From contig NZ_CP113059.1 in assembly GCF_026625705.1 (NCBI RefSeq), positions 4,154,001 to 4,218,000 on the forward strand: a stretch of 64,000 bases of DNA. The letters are read 5' to 3'. How positions within the stretch are numbered: the first letter of the stretch is position 1; the number at the start of each line of letters is the position of its first letter. The position numbers and the translations under genes were made by a program. Below the pieces are notes generated by a model. The model was not told where the DNA came from and did not search any database. It saw nothing but the letters and a program-made list of their open reading frames with translations. Source of the stretch: Pedobacter sp. SL55 (GTDB lineage: Bacteria > Bacteroidota > Bacteroidia > Sphingobacteriales > Sphingobacteriaceae). Shown one piece after another: positions 24,925 through 33,918 of the stretch.

Positions 24925-26243
24925 CTTTTAATCCTATCCCATAGCTTTAGGTCTTCATCATCTGTGAAGAAATGGAGCTTTTGTTTGTTTTTCTTGTCCG
25001 AAGCTGGGGGGGTATCTGCGTTTTTATTTTCTTGCATTTGCTCTAAAGTTGCCTTTTTAGCCTCTGCAAGCTCGTTTTTTAGCTTTTCGTAATCTTCGGG
25101 CTTTTCTATTTCAAAATTTTCATAGAAAAAGTCGTCGCTTACGGGAATATCCAATTCCTTAACCATTGTTTTAGCTATCTCGAAACGCTCCTTTTTGGTA
25201 AGATGGTTTTTGCTTTTTAGTACAAATGTGCCGCCTTTTGTATTAAAGCCAGCCGCTTGTAAAATTGGGATAAAACAAGAGTTTAAGGTTCGGCGTACAA
25301 AATTAACGTCGGTTTCCTTTTTGTCGGCGTCTTGCTCTTTGTGGGTTTCGCTTTGTGCATAGCCCGAGCTTTTGCTTGCTTCGGTGGTTTCGGTACTACC
25401 TAATAAGGCTTTAGATATTTCCTTATTCATGGTATCGTGGAAACTTCCTTGCAATTGACCGTTGGCACTACCTGTATTATTTTTAATATCAAGGTTGGTT
25501 CCCTCGGGTCTGATGATTACACCGCCGCCGCCCATTTGCTTAATGGCCTCCGATAGTTTGTTGCGCTGGTCTTCATCGAAACCGTCCCAAGTAGCGTCTA
25601 CAATACCACGCCCGAATATTTCGATAAATTCCGCCCAATCTGAAACGTTGCCACGTTTTAAGATGGCGTACATTGCCGCCGAAAGGTAAAGACCCAAGTC
25701 GGTAGCGTCGCCAGCTTCCAAAATGGTCTTGGCGTAAATACCCTCCCTTATATCTGTACCCGTTTCATCGTATTCATTGTTTGCAACGTGTCCTATTTCG
25801 GGGCGCATGTGTTTACGTGGTACCAAATAGCTTTTTACTTCCTTTTGGCCGTTGGCATTTTCAAAAAAAGTGCATTCTACCATTGAGTAACCCCAAGCTT
25901 TACTATCAATGATATGCTTTAATAGCTTTTCAAAACCTATACAGTCGATTAACTCGTTTACTTCGTCAACTGTATTGCCCTCTTTGTCGGTAAACGTCCA
26001 ATCGGCCAAAGTAATAGCATCAACACGTTTGCCCCAAACGCTAATAATGTGAGCGTCCGTTGTGCAAATATCGTGGTAAAGGTCGTACAATAAGCTACGG
26101 CGGGGGTGTCTTGCCTCTGCCGATTTTGTGGCGTTACGCCATTTTCCCAAGTCGGCGCTCTCTCTGTTGAATGGTCGCACCTCAATGGTGTTAACAATGA
26201 GCTTTTGCTCGTTCTCTCTTTTGATGTTCGCTTGCTTTTTCAT
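24912..26243 (-). CDS. Mu-type portal protein (DUF935, gp29-like)
   Basis: 443 residues. DUF935 features: RHPRRSLLYDLYHDICTTDA, WGYSMVECTFFENANGQKEV, EIFGRGIVDATWDGFDEDQR and a Ser/Gly-rich ALLGSTETTEASKSSGYAQS loop. The portal ring is the DNA channel at the capsid vertex. The C-terminal 60 residues are charged and likely coiled. Its last codons contain the frameshift signal. Translated just after the gp36-like gene (2-bp gap). Confidence 0.88.
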   Translation of the reverse strand: MKKQANIKRENEQKLIVNTIEVRPFNRESADLGKWRNATKSAEARHPRRSLLYDLYHDICTTDAHIISVWGKRVDAITLADWTFTDKEGNTVDEVNELIDCIGFEKLLKHIIDSKAWGYSMVECTFFENANGQKEVKSYLVPRKHMRPEIGHVANNEYDETGTDIREGIYAKTILEAGDATDLGLYLSAAMYAILKRGNVSDWAEFIEIFGRGIVDATWDGFDEDQRNKLSEAIKQMGGGGVIIRPEGTNLDIKNNTGSANGQLQGSFHDTMNKEISKALLGSTETTEASKSSGYAQSETHKEQDADKKETDVNFVRRTLNSCFIPILQAAGFNTKGGTFVLKSKNHLTKKERFEIAKTMVKELDIPVSDDFFYENFEIEKPEDYEKLKNELAEAKKATLEQMQENKNADTPPASDKKNKQKLHFFTDDEDLKLWDRIKSFFV

Positions 26244-26245
26244 TG

Positions 26246-26725
26246 TTAAAAATGGTTTTGACGTTTAGTGCTTGAAACAATATGAAATTGACCCGTTGCC
26301 CCTTGCGGTTGCTCGGCTAGTGGCCAGCCGTTCGGCGCTACTCTGCCAGCCTGTATTTTTTGGAGTTCGCTAATAGCGTCCTCGTAGCGGGAACGACTAA
26401 GGGCTAAATCAATATTAGGGTTAACTAAATTGATGAAGTGCCATTTTGTAACGTCTTTAACCCAAGTCCTCAAACTAGCGTAAGGGTCTAAAATGATTGA
26501 AAGCTCTTCGTCGATTTCTTCCTCGTCGTCGTCTGTTACATCGGTATAAACGGGCGGCGGTGTCGCCAATATCTCATTAATTTTATAGCGTGATAGATAA
26601 CCACTTACTTGTGTAATGGCGGCTTCAATCGCCATTTTTAGTTTGCTTTGGTCGTTACGAGATATTGCATTGATAATCTCGGGAAACACGTGTGTTTCAA
26701 ATTCTTTTTTTGTAATAAATGCCAT
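26246..26725 (-). CDS. Mu gp36-like protein (DUF1320)
   Basis: 159 residues. N-terminal FITKKEFETHVFPEIINAIS and TQVSGYLSRY followed by a conserved WVKDVTKWHFINLVNPNIDL helix pair fit DUF1320, a connector/neck protein family encoded beside the portal in Mu-like phages. A run of acidic residues (DDDEEEIDEE) interrupts the middle. Confidence 0.75.
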   Translation of the reverse strand: MAFITKKEFETHVFPEIINAISRNDQSKLKMAIEAAITQVSGYLSRYKINEILATPPPVYTDVTDDDEEEIDEELSIILDPYASLRTWVKDVTKWHFINLVNPNIDLALSRSRYEDAISELQKIQAGRVAPNGWPLAEQPQGATGQFHIVSSTKRQNHF

Positions 26726-26728
26726 AGC

Positions 26729-28245
26729 TTAAAATCTTTTGCTTCCGTTTCTTTGTGTGCTTATGGCCTGTACTGATGCCATATTGTTAATTAGCATGTG
26801 GTTAATTCGCCATACCCCGCCCTCGACTGCGTCGGGCGCATCGTCGTGCGCTCGGCTGTTAGGGCTGATTAGTAAAAATTGCTCTTCGGCTGTTTTCATA
26901 TACGGGTTGTCTTTCTCTTGTTCGTTAAACCAAAGCCTCGGCGGGATGCCTTTTTCATTTCGGTTTAACGGCTCAAGCGTTTGCTCTATACGGTCGTATT
27001 TGAAAGGCTTTTTACGGTCGTCTGGTCTTGGGTTAATTGTGATCCCGTGGCGTTTGTTTGCCGCTGCTAATTCAAGCTTAAACATTTCGTCAATCCAAGG
27101 CCATTCAATCCAATACTCAACGGGTACCCTGCCGCCAACCCAGCGGTGTATTTCATAGTTCCACTCCAACATTTCGCTAACCGAAACTTTGCCGCAAAAC
27201 ATTCTAAGTACGTGGTACTCGTCTTTATACTTTCCAAGCAATACGGTTGCTTTGGTGTCGCCACTTTTCTTATAACTTGGGTCGGTATAGGCCAAGAGCT
27301 TTTTATATTCCCTAAGCGGCTGCATACGCTTATAGTTTAGCTCTTTAAATACTTTGCCCTCTGTTAAAGGATTGTTGAAATACTCTTTTTGAGCTGATGC
27401 GTGGCTAATTTTTGAAAGCACACGGTCAATCATTTCCTCGGTGTTTTTGTTAGGCCAAGAGCTTACCCCGTTTTTATCTCGAATGTTGATGATGTCGTAA
27501 GCGTCTGCTTTCTCTATCGCTTTTTTAATGCAGCAATGTTCGGCAATGATGTTGCCGCAAAAAATAATCAACATAGGGTTTGAAATGGAACGGGTAGCGT
27601 ACACCGCTTGCTCGAACCAATCCCATTTCTTTTTGATGGTGTCGGGGTTTCGGCACTCTTCGTCGGTATCGTAGTCGTCCATTAACACTACATCGGGACG
27701 CACCTCTTCATTACGTGCGCCACGGGGAGTTTGGCCAGCGCCGACCGCTAAAAAGCTACATCCTGCTTTAATGGTAAATTCGCCCTCCGTCCACGAACCG
27801 AGTGTTTGTTGCACACCGTAGTCGTTTATTATACGCTGGTTACTTTCAAAGTTGATTTTGTAAGGCTTCAACAAACGTATGGCGGCTGTTTCGCTGTTGG
27901 AAATGAATAAAACCGAGCGCTTTTTTTGGTAAGTGCCAGCTTAATAATTTCCATCATGGTGCGGGCTGATTTGGCGAGCTCACGGCTCCAAGCCCTAACC
28001 TCGTACCACTCGGGGTTGTTCATTACCCGTTTTGAGCTTCGGGTATGAAAAAGCATAGGCTTTGACGAGTAGTAGTTTGGAAAGTAGTAAGCAAACCACT
28101 CTTCGTCGTTACTTTCAAGCCTACTAATACGGGATAACCGTTCAATTTCGCTCTCGTTGAGGTCTATTACAGTACTGCGTTCTAAGCCTCTTTTATAGTC
28201 GTCCCAATACTTTACGGCGCTGTTAATTTCTGCTTTCGTTGCCAT
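26729..28245 (-). pseudogene. terL: Large terminase subunit, split by a -1 frameshift in a run of seven A
   Basis: Two frames make one terminase of about 505 residues. The N-terminal part (start MATKAEINSAVKYW, 1 bp after the small-subunit stop) has the Walker A-like RELAKSART and stops soon after LTKK. The remainder has Walker B VVLMDDYDTDEE, the nuclease motif AYTDPSYKKSGDTKA and the terminal DDAPDAVEGG. The correct join is at 27920-27926 (minus-strand ACC AAA AAA AGC): a -1 shift gives KKRSVLFISNSETAAIRLLK. Seven A where eight would keep frame. If real, the prophage may be unable to package DNA; if recoding, the site is not a standard heptamer. Confidence 0.85.
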
Positions 28246-28246
28246 G

Positions 28247-28720
28247 CTATAAAAGGGATTTAATAAAGGCGTCAACTATTTTGGCAAGATCTTTTGCTTG
28301 CTCCAAATTTCCTTTGCGTACAAAGTCTAAGAGCAAGGTTAAGGCGTGGATAATCTCGGGTATGGAAGCCTTTGTTTCCATATCCTTAATATCTTTAATC
28401 AGCTTACGACGAACGTCGCCAAGCTTACTATCGGCAAAGCGTACACCCTCGGGCTTTAATCTTATGGATGCGTTTAATTCTGCCAGCTCGTCCATTAGGT
28501 GTAAGAGTTGCTCTTGACGGGTTAGTACGACGTTCTTTTTTAGTTTTTCCCACTCGCCGTCAACAATCCATTTTCCTATTGTTTTTTCGCTAACGCCCAC
28601 ACGCTCGGCAAGCTCCTTTTGAGTGCTGATGCCGTCTTTTACATACAAGATTTTTGCATGTTCTTTTTTGCGTTCGATTTCGGCTTTTGAAGCCCTTTCT
28701 TTAACCTGTTCTTTTGCCAT
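28247..28720 (-). CDS. Small terminase subunit-like HTH protein
   Basis: About 157 residues from MAKEQVKERASK (a frame to 28738 exists). HTH at residues 30-55, STQKELAERVGVSEKTIGKWI and WEKLKK, followed by helices, the arrangement of DUF1804/terS-like proteins that recognise phage DNA. First gene of the minus-strand packaging operon, directly before the large subunit. Confidence 0.78.
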   Translation of the reverse strand: MAKEQVKERASKAEIERKKEHAKILYVKDGISTQKELAERVGVSEKTIGKWIVDGEWEKLKKNVVLTRQEQLLHLMDELAELNASIRLKPEGVRFADSKLGDVRRKLIKDIKDMETKASIPEIIHALTLLLDFVRKGNLEQAKDLAKIVDAFIKSLL

Positions 28721-28763
28721 AACAGACCAAAAATGCACACTATATATAGGGGTAAAAAATTGA

Positions 28764-28860
28764 GTTTTTATATCTATGCAATAGCATTATAGATACTATA
28801 AAGCAGGATTTTAGATATAAAAACCTGATTTTTTTTGCTTGTTTTTAGCCTGTACGTTTG
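28764..28860. promoter_or_regulatory. Divergent late promoter region with inverted repeat
   Basis: GTTTTTATATCT (28764-28775) and AGATATAAAAAC (28813-28824) are perfect 12-bp inverted copies around a centre near 28794, between the minus packaging operon and the plus capsid operon. On the plus side TACGTTTG (28853-28860) matches the -7 consensus TAnnTTTG but has no properly spaced -33, which fits activator-dependent late transcription. Confidence 0.6.
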
Positions 28861-28885
28861 CTGCTCATTCGACAAAAGAAATGGG

Positions 28886-29989
28886 ATGTTAAGAGCAAGC
28901 AAAAGAGTAATTGTATTAAGTGAGAAAGTAAATCGCTTCGGTTTTAGAGCATTGGTTAAGGGTGTAGATTTAACGTACTACAATACCAATCCTTTAATGC
29001 TATGGATGCACAAAAGAGCCTTTGTTGAAAATGGAAAATCTTGGCTTCCGATAGGTAACGTTATTGAGCTTAAAATTGAAGATATTGAGGGCGTAGGTTT
29101 ATGTATAACGGGGCAACCTGTTTTTGATGATACCGACGACTTTGCAAAAGCAATTTATAACAAGTTTGAAAACGGCACCTTGCGCATGGCGTCGGCGGGT
29201 TTAATACCCGTTGAATGGAGCGAAGAAGAGGGCTTGTTAATTCTTGGTCAAACCCGACCAACCTTAATCAAATCGGTACTTGAAGAAATTAGCATGGTTG
29301 ATATGGGCGCCGACACTAACGCTTTGGCAATAGCGCTATACAACGAAGACCACGAGCTAATACAATTGTCTGCGGAAACGCTCAACGCTCAAATCCCACT
29401 GTTAACACAACCTTTAATTGATAACGAAATGAAAAAAATCGAATTAAGCGCCGCTAGGGCGTCCCAAATCCTCGGTTTAAAAGAAACCGACACGCCCGAA
29501 GCATACGAGGCGAAAATTGATGAAGTAGTGCAATTAGCGGCCACCCAAAAAACGCAGATTGAGACCTTGACCCGTGAAAAGAAAGAAGCGGAAGACAAGG
29601 CAAAAGACGCCGAGGTTAAGCTTGCGGTGGCTGAAAAAGCGGCCAAAGAAGAGGCGGTAAACACCTATCTAAGTGCAAAAGTTGAGGCTCGTGTAATTAC
29701 CGAAAAAGAAAAAAAATCGTTTAGTGCTATTGCCTTAGCTCATGGCGAGGGTGTAGAAAAAGGCTTGGAAGCTGTAAAGGCAATTTTAGACGAGCGCAAG
29801 CCAAGCGAAACCATTGAGACTAAGCTTGCGGCTAGTTTGGAGCAAAACCAAAAAGACCGTTTGGCCGAGCTGGTAAAGCTTTCTTACGACGAGCTTTTCG
29901 AAAAAGGCTGGTTTACCGAGCTTAAAACATTGAGCGCTCCCGACGCCGAAAGAAAGTATGCGGAAAAATTTCCAAACGCTAAAAAATAG
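28886..29989 (+). CDS. Prohead protease fused to scaffold
   Basis: About 367 residues from MLRASKRVIVLSEKVN. The first 170 residues look like an HK97-type prohead serine protease (GFRALVKGVDLTYY, NPLMLWMHKR, with a His and later SMVDMGADTNALA). After residue 190 a long Ala/Glu/Lys coiled coil follows (IETLTREKKEAEDKAKDAEV), typical of scaffold. Start chosen because the frame to 28835 runs through the promoter region. Immediately upstream of the capsid gene, as expected. Confidence 0.8.
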   Translation: MLRASKRVIVLSEKVNRFGFRALVKGVDLTYYNTNPLMLWMHKRAFVENGKSWLPIGNVIELKIEDIEGVGLCITGQPVFDDTDDFAKAIYNKFENGTLRMASAGLIPVEWSEEEGLLILGQTRPTLIKSVLEEISMVDMGADTNALAIALYNEDHELIQLSAETLNAQIPLLTQPLIDNEMKKIELSAARASQILGLKETDTPEAYEAKIDEVVQLAATQKTQIETLTREKKEAEDKAKDAEVKLAVAEKAAKEEAVNTYLSAKVEARVITEKEKKSFSAIALAHGEGVEKGLEAVKAILDERKPSETIETKLAASLEQNQKDRLAELVKLSYDELFEKGWFTELKTLSAPDAERKYAEKFPNAKK

Positions 29990-30048
29990 CCTTAGCGCTA
30001 CGGATTTAAGAGCAAATTAACAGAGTAAGAATTTAGGTTAAAATAAGT

Positions 30049-31137
30049 ATGAAAAATTTAAAAAGTGTAATTATTGGGCTGTTTACTATGGCCTTTTTAT
30101 TATCGCCCGCCACATCGGTGTTGGCTGATAAGGCAGAGATTAGCCCAGCGGTGGCGAACGGTATCGGCTTAGTGGCTTTTGTTGCTTTGGCTGCGTTTTC
30201 GGGCGGTGGCGTTCAAGGAGTGCATGTTGCGGGTATTCAAAAAGAGGCTTGGGTTGATTATATCATTAAGCGCTTTTGGAAAGATAATGCTTTCTTGAAA
30301 ACTTGGTTTAGTGATGTAAAAAGCGTGTTGGCTGGCAGGGTCGTTCACATTCCCACTCCTGGAGCAAAACCGACAACCGTAAAAAATAGGTCTACATTTC
30401 CAGCAACGGCAGTAAGACGTACGGATACTGATATTACTTATACGTTAGACGAGTATTCAACCGACCCTACGCACATTCATAACCTTGATAAAATTGAGTT
30501 GAGTTATGATAAAATGGACGATGAGTATGGCGAACACGTTGCAGCCGTAAACGAAACCAGCGCCGACGATTTGTTGATTAAGGTTTGTGGTACCGTTGCG
30601 AGCAACATGATTGCTTATACTACGGGTGCTGATATTGAAGCTTCGGCACCGTCTGCAACTGGAAATAGAAAAGCCGTAACAACAAAGGACTTCTCTAAGA
30701 TGCAAAAGAAGTTCAACAAATTGAATGTGCCAAAATCAGAGCGTTACGCATTGTTGAGTTCTGATATGTATCAACAATTGGTTGATAGCTTAAGCGAAAC
30801 CCAATCAAGAGATTTTTCGAGAGCTGTTGACGAAACAAAGGGTATTGTTGGCGAATTGTACGGCTTTAAAATCATCGAGCGCTCAAGCGTAGCAGTTGCA
30901 ACCGTTACTACTAACGCCATTAAAGCTTTGGGAGCTGTTGGAGCGGCAGCCGATAATGAAGTTGCTTTATTCTATCATAAAAACGGCTTGGCATTCGCAA
31001 TGGGCGAAGTAAAAGTTTTTGACAATACTGACGACCCAACTTACTACGGCGACGTAATGTCGACCGCTTTAAGAAGTGGTGGACGTGTTAAAAACACCAA
31101 CTCGGTAGCATTATTAATTCAAGCGGCAGGGTCTTAG
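30049..31137 (+). CDS. Major capsid protein with signal-peptide-like N-terminus
   Basis: 362 residues. The body (residues 70-355) has the HK97-like pattern of Mu-type capsids of Bacteroidota: NTFPATAVRRTDTDITY-like beta segment, KKFNKLNVPKSERYALLSSD, IVGELYGFKIIERSSVAVAT and YYGDVMSTALRSGGRV. The first 27 residues (MKNLKSVIIGLFTMAFLLSP then ATSVLA) look like a Sec signal, which a capsid protein should not use; a second hydrophobic stretch follows (GIGLVAFVALAAFSGG). Possibly membrane-guided assembly or a propeptide removed by the prohead protease. Confidence 0.8.
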   Translation: MKNLKSVIIGLFTMAFLLSPATSVLADKAEISPAVANGIGLVAFVALAAFSGGGVQGVHVAGIQKEAWVDYIIKRFWKDNAFLKTWFSDVKSVLAGRVVHIPTPGAKPTTVKNRSTFPATAVRRTDTDITYTLDEYSTDPTHIHNLDKIELSYDKMDDEYGEHVAAVNETSADDLLIKVCGTVASNMIAYTTGADIEASAPSATGNRKAVTTKDFSKMQKKFNKLNVPKSERYALLSSDMYQQLVDSLSETQSRDFSRAVDETKGIVGELYGFKIIERSSVAVATVTTNAIKALGAVGAAADNEVALFYHKNGLAFAMGEVKVFDNTDDPTYYGDVMSTALRSGGRVKNTNSVALLIQAAGS

Positions 31138-31152
31138 TGATCCGCAATTATA

Positions 31153-31176
31153 GCGGGGACGCTTCGTGCGACCCGC
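31153..31176 (+). terminator. Stem-loop after the capsid gene
   Basis: GCGGG and CCCGC with an inner CGC-TTCGT-GCG stem, 16 bp after the stop, then a weak T-rich stretch. Possible attenuator that lowers expression of the lysis cassette relative to capsid. Confidence 0.6.
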
Positions 31177-31196
31177 TTCATTTAAACTAATGCACC

Positions 31197-31478
31197 ATGC
31201 AATCATTTTTAGATGTAGTGCTATGGCCAGCGATATTCAGTTTTGCATCGGGTCTCGGTACTTGGTTCCTAACCCGAAGAAAGCAAAAGGCAGATGTCGC
31301 AGCTAGTGAGTTGGACGTAGTAGAAAAGGCGATTACTATTTGGCGCCGAATGGCCGAGGACTTGGGCAAGCAAGTAGAAGAATTACGCAACGAGGTACAC
31401 GCCTTGCGAACCGAAAACGCAAAGCTGTTAGACGAGTTGAAAAAGTGGAAACGTCAAAGTAAGCAAAATGAAAATTGA
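31197..31478 (+). CDS. Holin candidate, one TM plus coiled coil
   Basis: 93 residues. One hydrophobic segment (residues 8-26, VVLWPAIFSFASGLGTWFL) then a long charged coiled coil (LGKQVEELRNEVHALRTENA). Stop overlaps the endolysin start. Position directly before the endolysin suggests a holin or holin-associated protein; topology alone does not prove it. Confidence 0.55.
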   Translation: MQSFLDVVLWPAIFSFASGLGTWFLTRRKQKADVAASELDVVEKAITIWRRMAEDLGKQVEELRNEVHALRTENAKLLDELKKWKRQSKQNEN

Positions 31479-31914
31479 TTTAACAGGTACAAAGTTTATA
31501 GCTAACGAAGAGGGCTTGGTTTTAACCGCTTATCAATGTTCGGCTGGTGTTTGGACTATCGGATTAGGTTCGACGTACTATGCCAATGGCAAAAAGGTGC
31601 AAAAGGGCGATAAGCTCCCGAGTATCGCAGCTGCTTACGAGCTATTTGCTTTAACCGTACAAAATTACGAAGTGGCGGTTAACAATGGTGTTAAAGTGCC
31701 ATTAAACCAAAATCAGTTTAACGCTTTACTAAGCTTGGTCTACAACATCGGGGTTGCTGGCTTCTTGAGTAGTACCGTTTTAAAACGCATCAATGCGAAA
31801 GCTTCATTTGATGATGTCGCCGAGGCTTGGAGGCGTTGGAATAAAGTTAAGGGAGTTGAAAACGCAGTTTTAAAAGCCCGCAGAAACCGAGAACTAAAAC
31901 TATACGCAGCATGA
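31468..31914 (+). CDS. Endolysin, GH24 T4-lysozyme-like
   Basis: 148 residues. ANEEGLVLTAYQCSAGVWTI then GLGSTY is the GH24 active-site region: catalytic Glu in EEG, Thr in WTIGLGST, and Cys where most family members have Asp (the E-D/C-T triad is known in phage lysozymes). NQNQFNALLSLVYNIGVAGF and RRWNKVKG complete the fold. No signal peptide, so release needs a holin. Cleaves peptidoglycan glycan strands. Confidence 0.88.
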   Translation: MKIDLTGTKFIANEEGLVLTAYQCSAGVWTIGLGSTYYANGKKVQKGDKLPSIAAAYELFALTVQNYEVAVNNGVKVPLNQNQFNALLSLVYNIGVAGFLSSTVLKRINAKASFDDVAEAWRRWNKVKGVENAVLKARRNRELKLYAA

Positions 31915-32414
31915 GAATTTTAATTGTAGAATGTGCCTTAGCTGCTTTGCTAATGAGTTGCGCTGCTAAAAAGCAGGTAGCCACATTAGCAGAGGTAAGC
32001 CGAGATAGTACGGCAACAACTAAGAGCAATTTAATTGTTGAGCAATTCGGCGACGAGTTGATCGGATTTGTCCCAGCATTTAACTTGAACAAAGAAGCTG
32101 CCATAAAAAAAGACACCGTCTTTTATAACAGCGCTGGCCTAAAGCTTTGGTTTGTGCCAAGTGTAATAAATGGCGTGGACGGCTTTAATTTCAAAGCGGA
32201 AGCCAAGCCAACGGCTCGCTCAACATTGCAGACCGAAACCGAAACCAAAAACACGGTTAAGGAAGCGAAGCAAGAAACCGCTTCTAACTTCAAGCAGCAA
32301 TCATTTATAGAGCAATTAACCGAGTTTTTAAAAGCCGCTTCTTGGGCGGTTGGTATTTTAATCATTGTTTACATAATCATTAAACTAAGTGGAAAATTTA
32401 AAGGAATTATTTAA
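31911..32414 (+). CDS. Unimolecular spanin candidate (lipoprotein plus C-terminal TM)
   Basis: 167 residues. N-terminus MRILIVECALAALLMSCAAK has a lipobox (LMSC) for outer-membrane lipoprotein processing. The middle is periplasmic, partly coiled (TETETKNTVKEAKQETASNF). The C-terminus has one inner-membrane TM segment (SWAVGILIIVYIIIKL). This topology, tethered to both membranes, is that of u-spanins such as T1 gp11, which complete lysis by fusing membranes. It follows the endolysin with a 4-bp overlap. Confidence 0.72.
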   Translation: MRILIVECALAALLMSCAAKKQVATLAEVSRDSTATTKSNLIVEQFGDELIGFVPAFNLNKEAAIKKDTVFYNSAGLKLWFVPSVINGVDGFNFKAEAKPTARSTLQTETETKNTVKEAKQETASNFKQQSFIEQLTEFLKAASWAVGILIIVYIIIKLSGKFKGII

Positions 32415-32694
32415 AACGCACCCTAGTGTGGGTGCGTTTCACAAGACCTCCGACGGTCAATTTTTTATCGAAAAGCATCACGCTGACGCTCACTCAAAAA
32501 CCTTAGAAGATAAGGAGGTTGAAACCTACGAGCGTAAAGACCATGCGGAAGATAGCGCCGACACAAGGACTAGAGAAGAGCTTTTAACGGCTTTCGAAAC
32601 TTTGTACGGTAAAAAGGCAGCTAACAATATCGGTAACGAAAAATTGTTGAAAGCTGTTCAAGAAAAAGAGGCGGAAACCCCAACTCAAGAGTAA
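32389..32694 (+). CDS. Phage protein, unknown, GTG start
   Basis: 101 residues from GTG (MENLKELFKTHPSVGAFHKT), overlapping the spanin gene by 26 bp. FFIEKHHADAHSKTLEDKEV and the acidic C-terminus resemble a conserved small protein encoded just before tail genes in Bacteroidota phages. Function unknown. Confidence 0.6.
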   Translation: MENLKELFKTHPSVGAFHKTSDGQFFIEKHHADAHSKTLEDKEVETYERKDHAEDSADTRTREELLTAFETLYGKKAANNIGNEKLLKAVQEKEAETPTQE

Positions 32695-32702
32695 TTAATT
32701 AT

Positions 32703-32733
32703 AAAAGCCGTTAACGCTTGTTTAACGGCTTTT
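32703..32733. terminator. Bidirectional terminator before the tail operon
   Basis: AAAAGCCGTTAA-CGCTTGT-TTAACGGCTTTT: a 12-bp perfect stem with A-run and T-run at its sides. Confidence 0.82.
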
Positions 32734-32761
32734 AATAGTGTTTAACAATAATTATAAACAA

Positions 32762-33907
32762 ATGATACCTAAAGTAACGGTTAGTTTAAGTAACGGAAAC
32801 ATTGGCGGCGCAACGCAGACCAATGACGGCGTTGTTGGGTTGGTTTGTACGGGTACCACAAATTTAGGTACGTCAATGGTTGTTTACTCGTTGGCCGATG
32901 CTATTTCAAAAGGTATCACGTTAGCCGAAAACCCCGTTGCGCACCGTTTTGTAAAAGAGTTCTACTCGGTAAACGGTACCGCAAATTTACCATTGTATAT
33001 TTTAATGCTGGCCAATACCGCAACCGTAACTAATACGGTTGATAAGGATAACGCAAACGGCGCTAAAAAGCTGTTAGATTTTGCGGTTGGTAAAATTAAG
33101 GTGCTTGGCGTATCACGCACACCAGCTGCCGAATATGACCCCGACCCGACGGCTTTCTTTGATCCCGATGTTACGGGAGCGCTTGCGAATGCCAAAGCTT
33201 TGGCAGCGGCTCAATTTGCGGCGGTTAATCCCGTTCGTGTTTTGTTGGATTGTCGTGTGCATGACAATGCGCAAGTGCCTGCTTGGGTACCAAACACAAA
33301 AGACGCAAACAACGTCGGCTTTGTAGTTGGTGGTGCCGAAAATACGGGCAATGCATCAATGGGTTTGGTGCTTGGTAAAATTGCAGCTTCGCCCGTTCAT
33401 AGAAATATTGGACGTGTAAAAGACGGTGCTTTACCTATCGCTCAAGCTTACATCGGCAATAAAAAGGTAGAAGAGTTTGCGGGTTTAAATTCGTTAATCG
33501 ACAACGGATTTATCACGTTCACATCTTATCCGCAAAAAGCTGGCTATTTCATTAGCGACGACCCAATGTCGACGGCAGCGACCGACGATATTAAATATTT
33601 GGCACATGGCCGTACCATTGACAAAGCTTCGATTATCGCTTATCAAACTTTTGTAGAAGAGTTAAAAGACGATGTTCAGTTGCAAGCTAATGGCACCCTA
33701 GCGCCGATTGTAATTAAGCACTTGGAGGCAAATATTGAAAACAATATCAACCTATCAATGGCCGAAAGCATTAGTTCGGTAGCGGCTGTTATAGACCCGA
33801 CCCAAAATTTGGCGGCTGGCAGCAATTTAAAAATCAAGTTAAGAATTACGCCAAAAGGTTACCTAAAAGAAATTGAGGTTGACCTTGGGTTTGGTGTACA
33901 ATCATAG
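32762..33907 (+). CDS. Tail sheath-like protein (DUF2586)
   Basis: 381 residues from MIPKVTVSLSNGNIGG. The start at 32738 is rejected because it lies almost directly behind the terminator. N-terminal domain with NDGVVGLVCTGT, then the DUF2586 core with PVRVLLDCRVHDN, GLNSLIDNGFITFTSYPQ and KAGYFISDD, ending in a C-terminal strand for sheath linking. A sheath implies a contractile, myovirus tail. Confidence 0.8.
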   Translation: MIPKVTVSLSNGNIGGATQTNDGVVGLVCTGTTNLGTSMVVYSLADAISKGITLAENPVAHRFVKEFYSVNGTANLPLYILMLANTATVTNTVDKDNANGAKKLLDFAVGKIKVLGVSRTPAAEYDPDPTAFFDPDVTGALANAKALAAAQFAAVNPVRVLLDCRVHDNAQVPAWVPNTKDANNVGFVVGGAENTGNASMGLVLGKIAASPVHRNIGRVKDGALPIAQAYIGNKKVEEFAGLNSLIDNGFITFTSYPQKAGYFISDDPMSTAATDDIKYLAHGRTIDKASIIAYQTFVEELKDDVQLQANGTLAPIVIKHLEANIENNINLSMAESISSVAAVIDPTQNLAAGSNLKIKLRITPKGYLKEIEVDLGFGVQS

Positions 33908-33918
33908 GAGGTTAAAAG

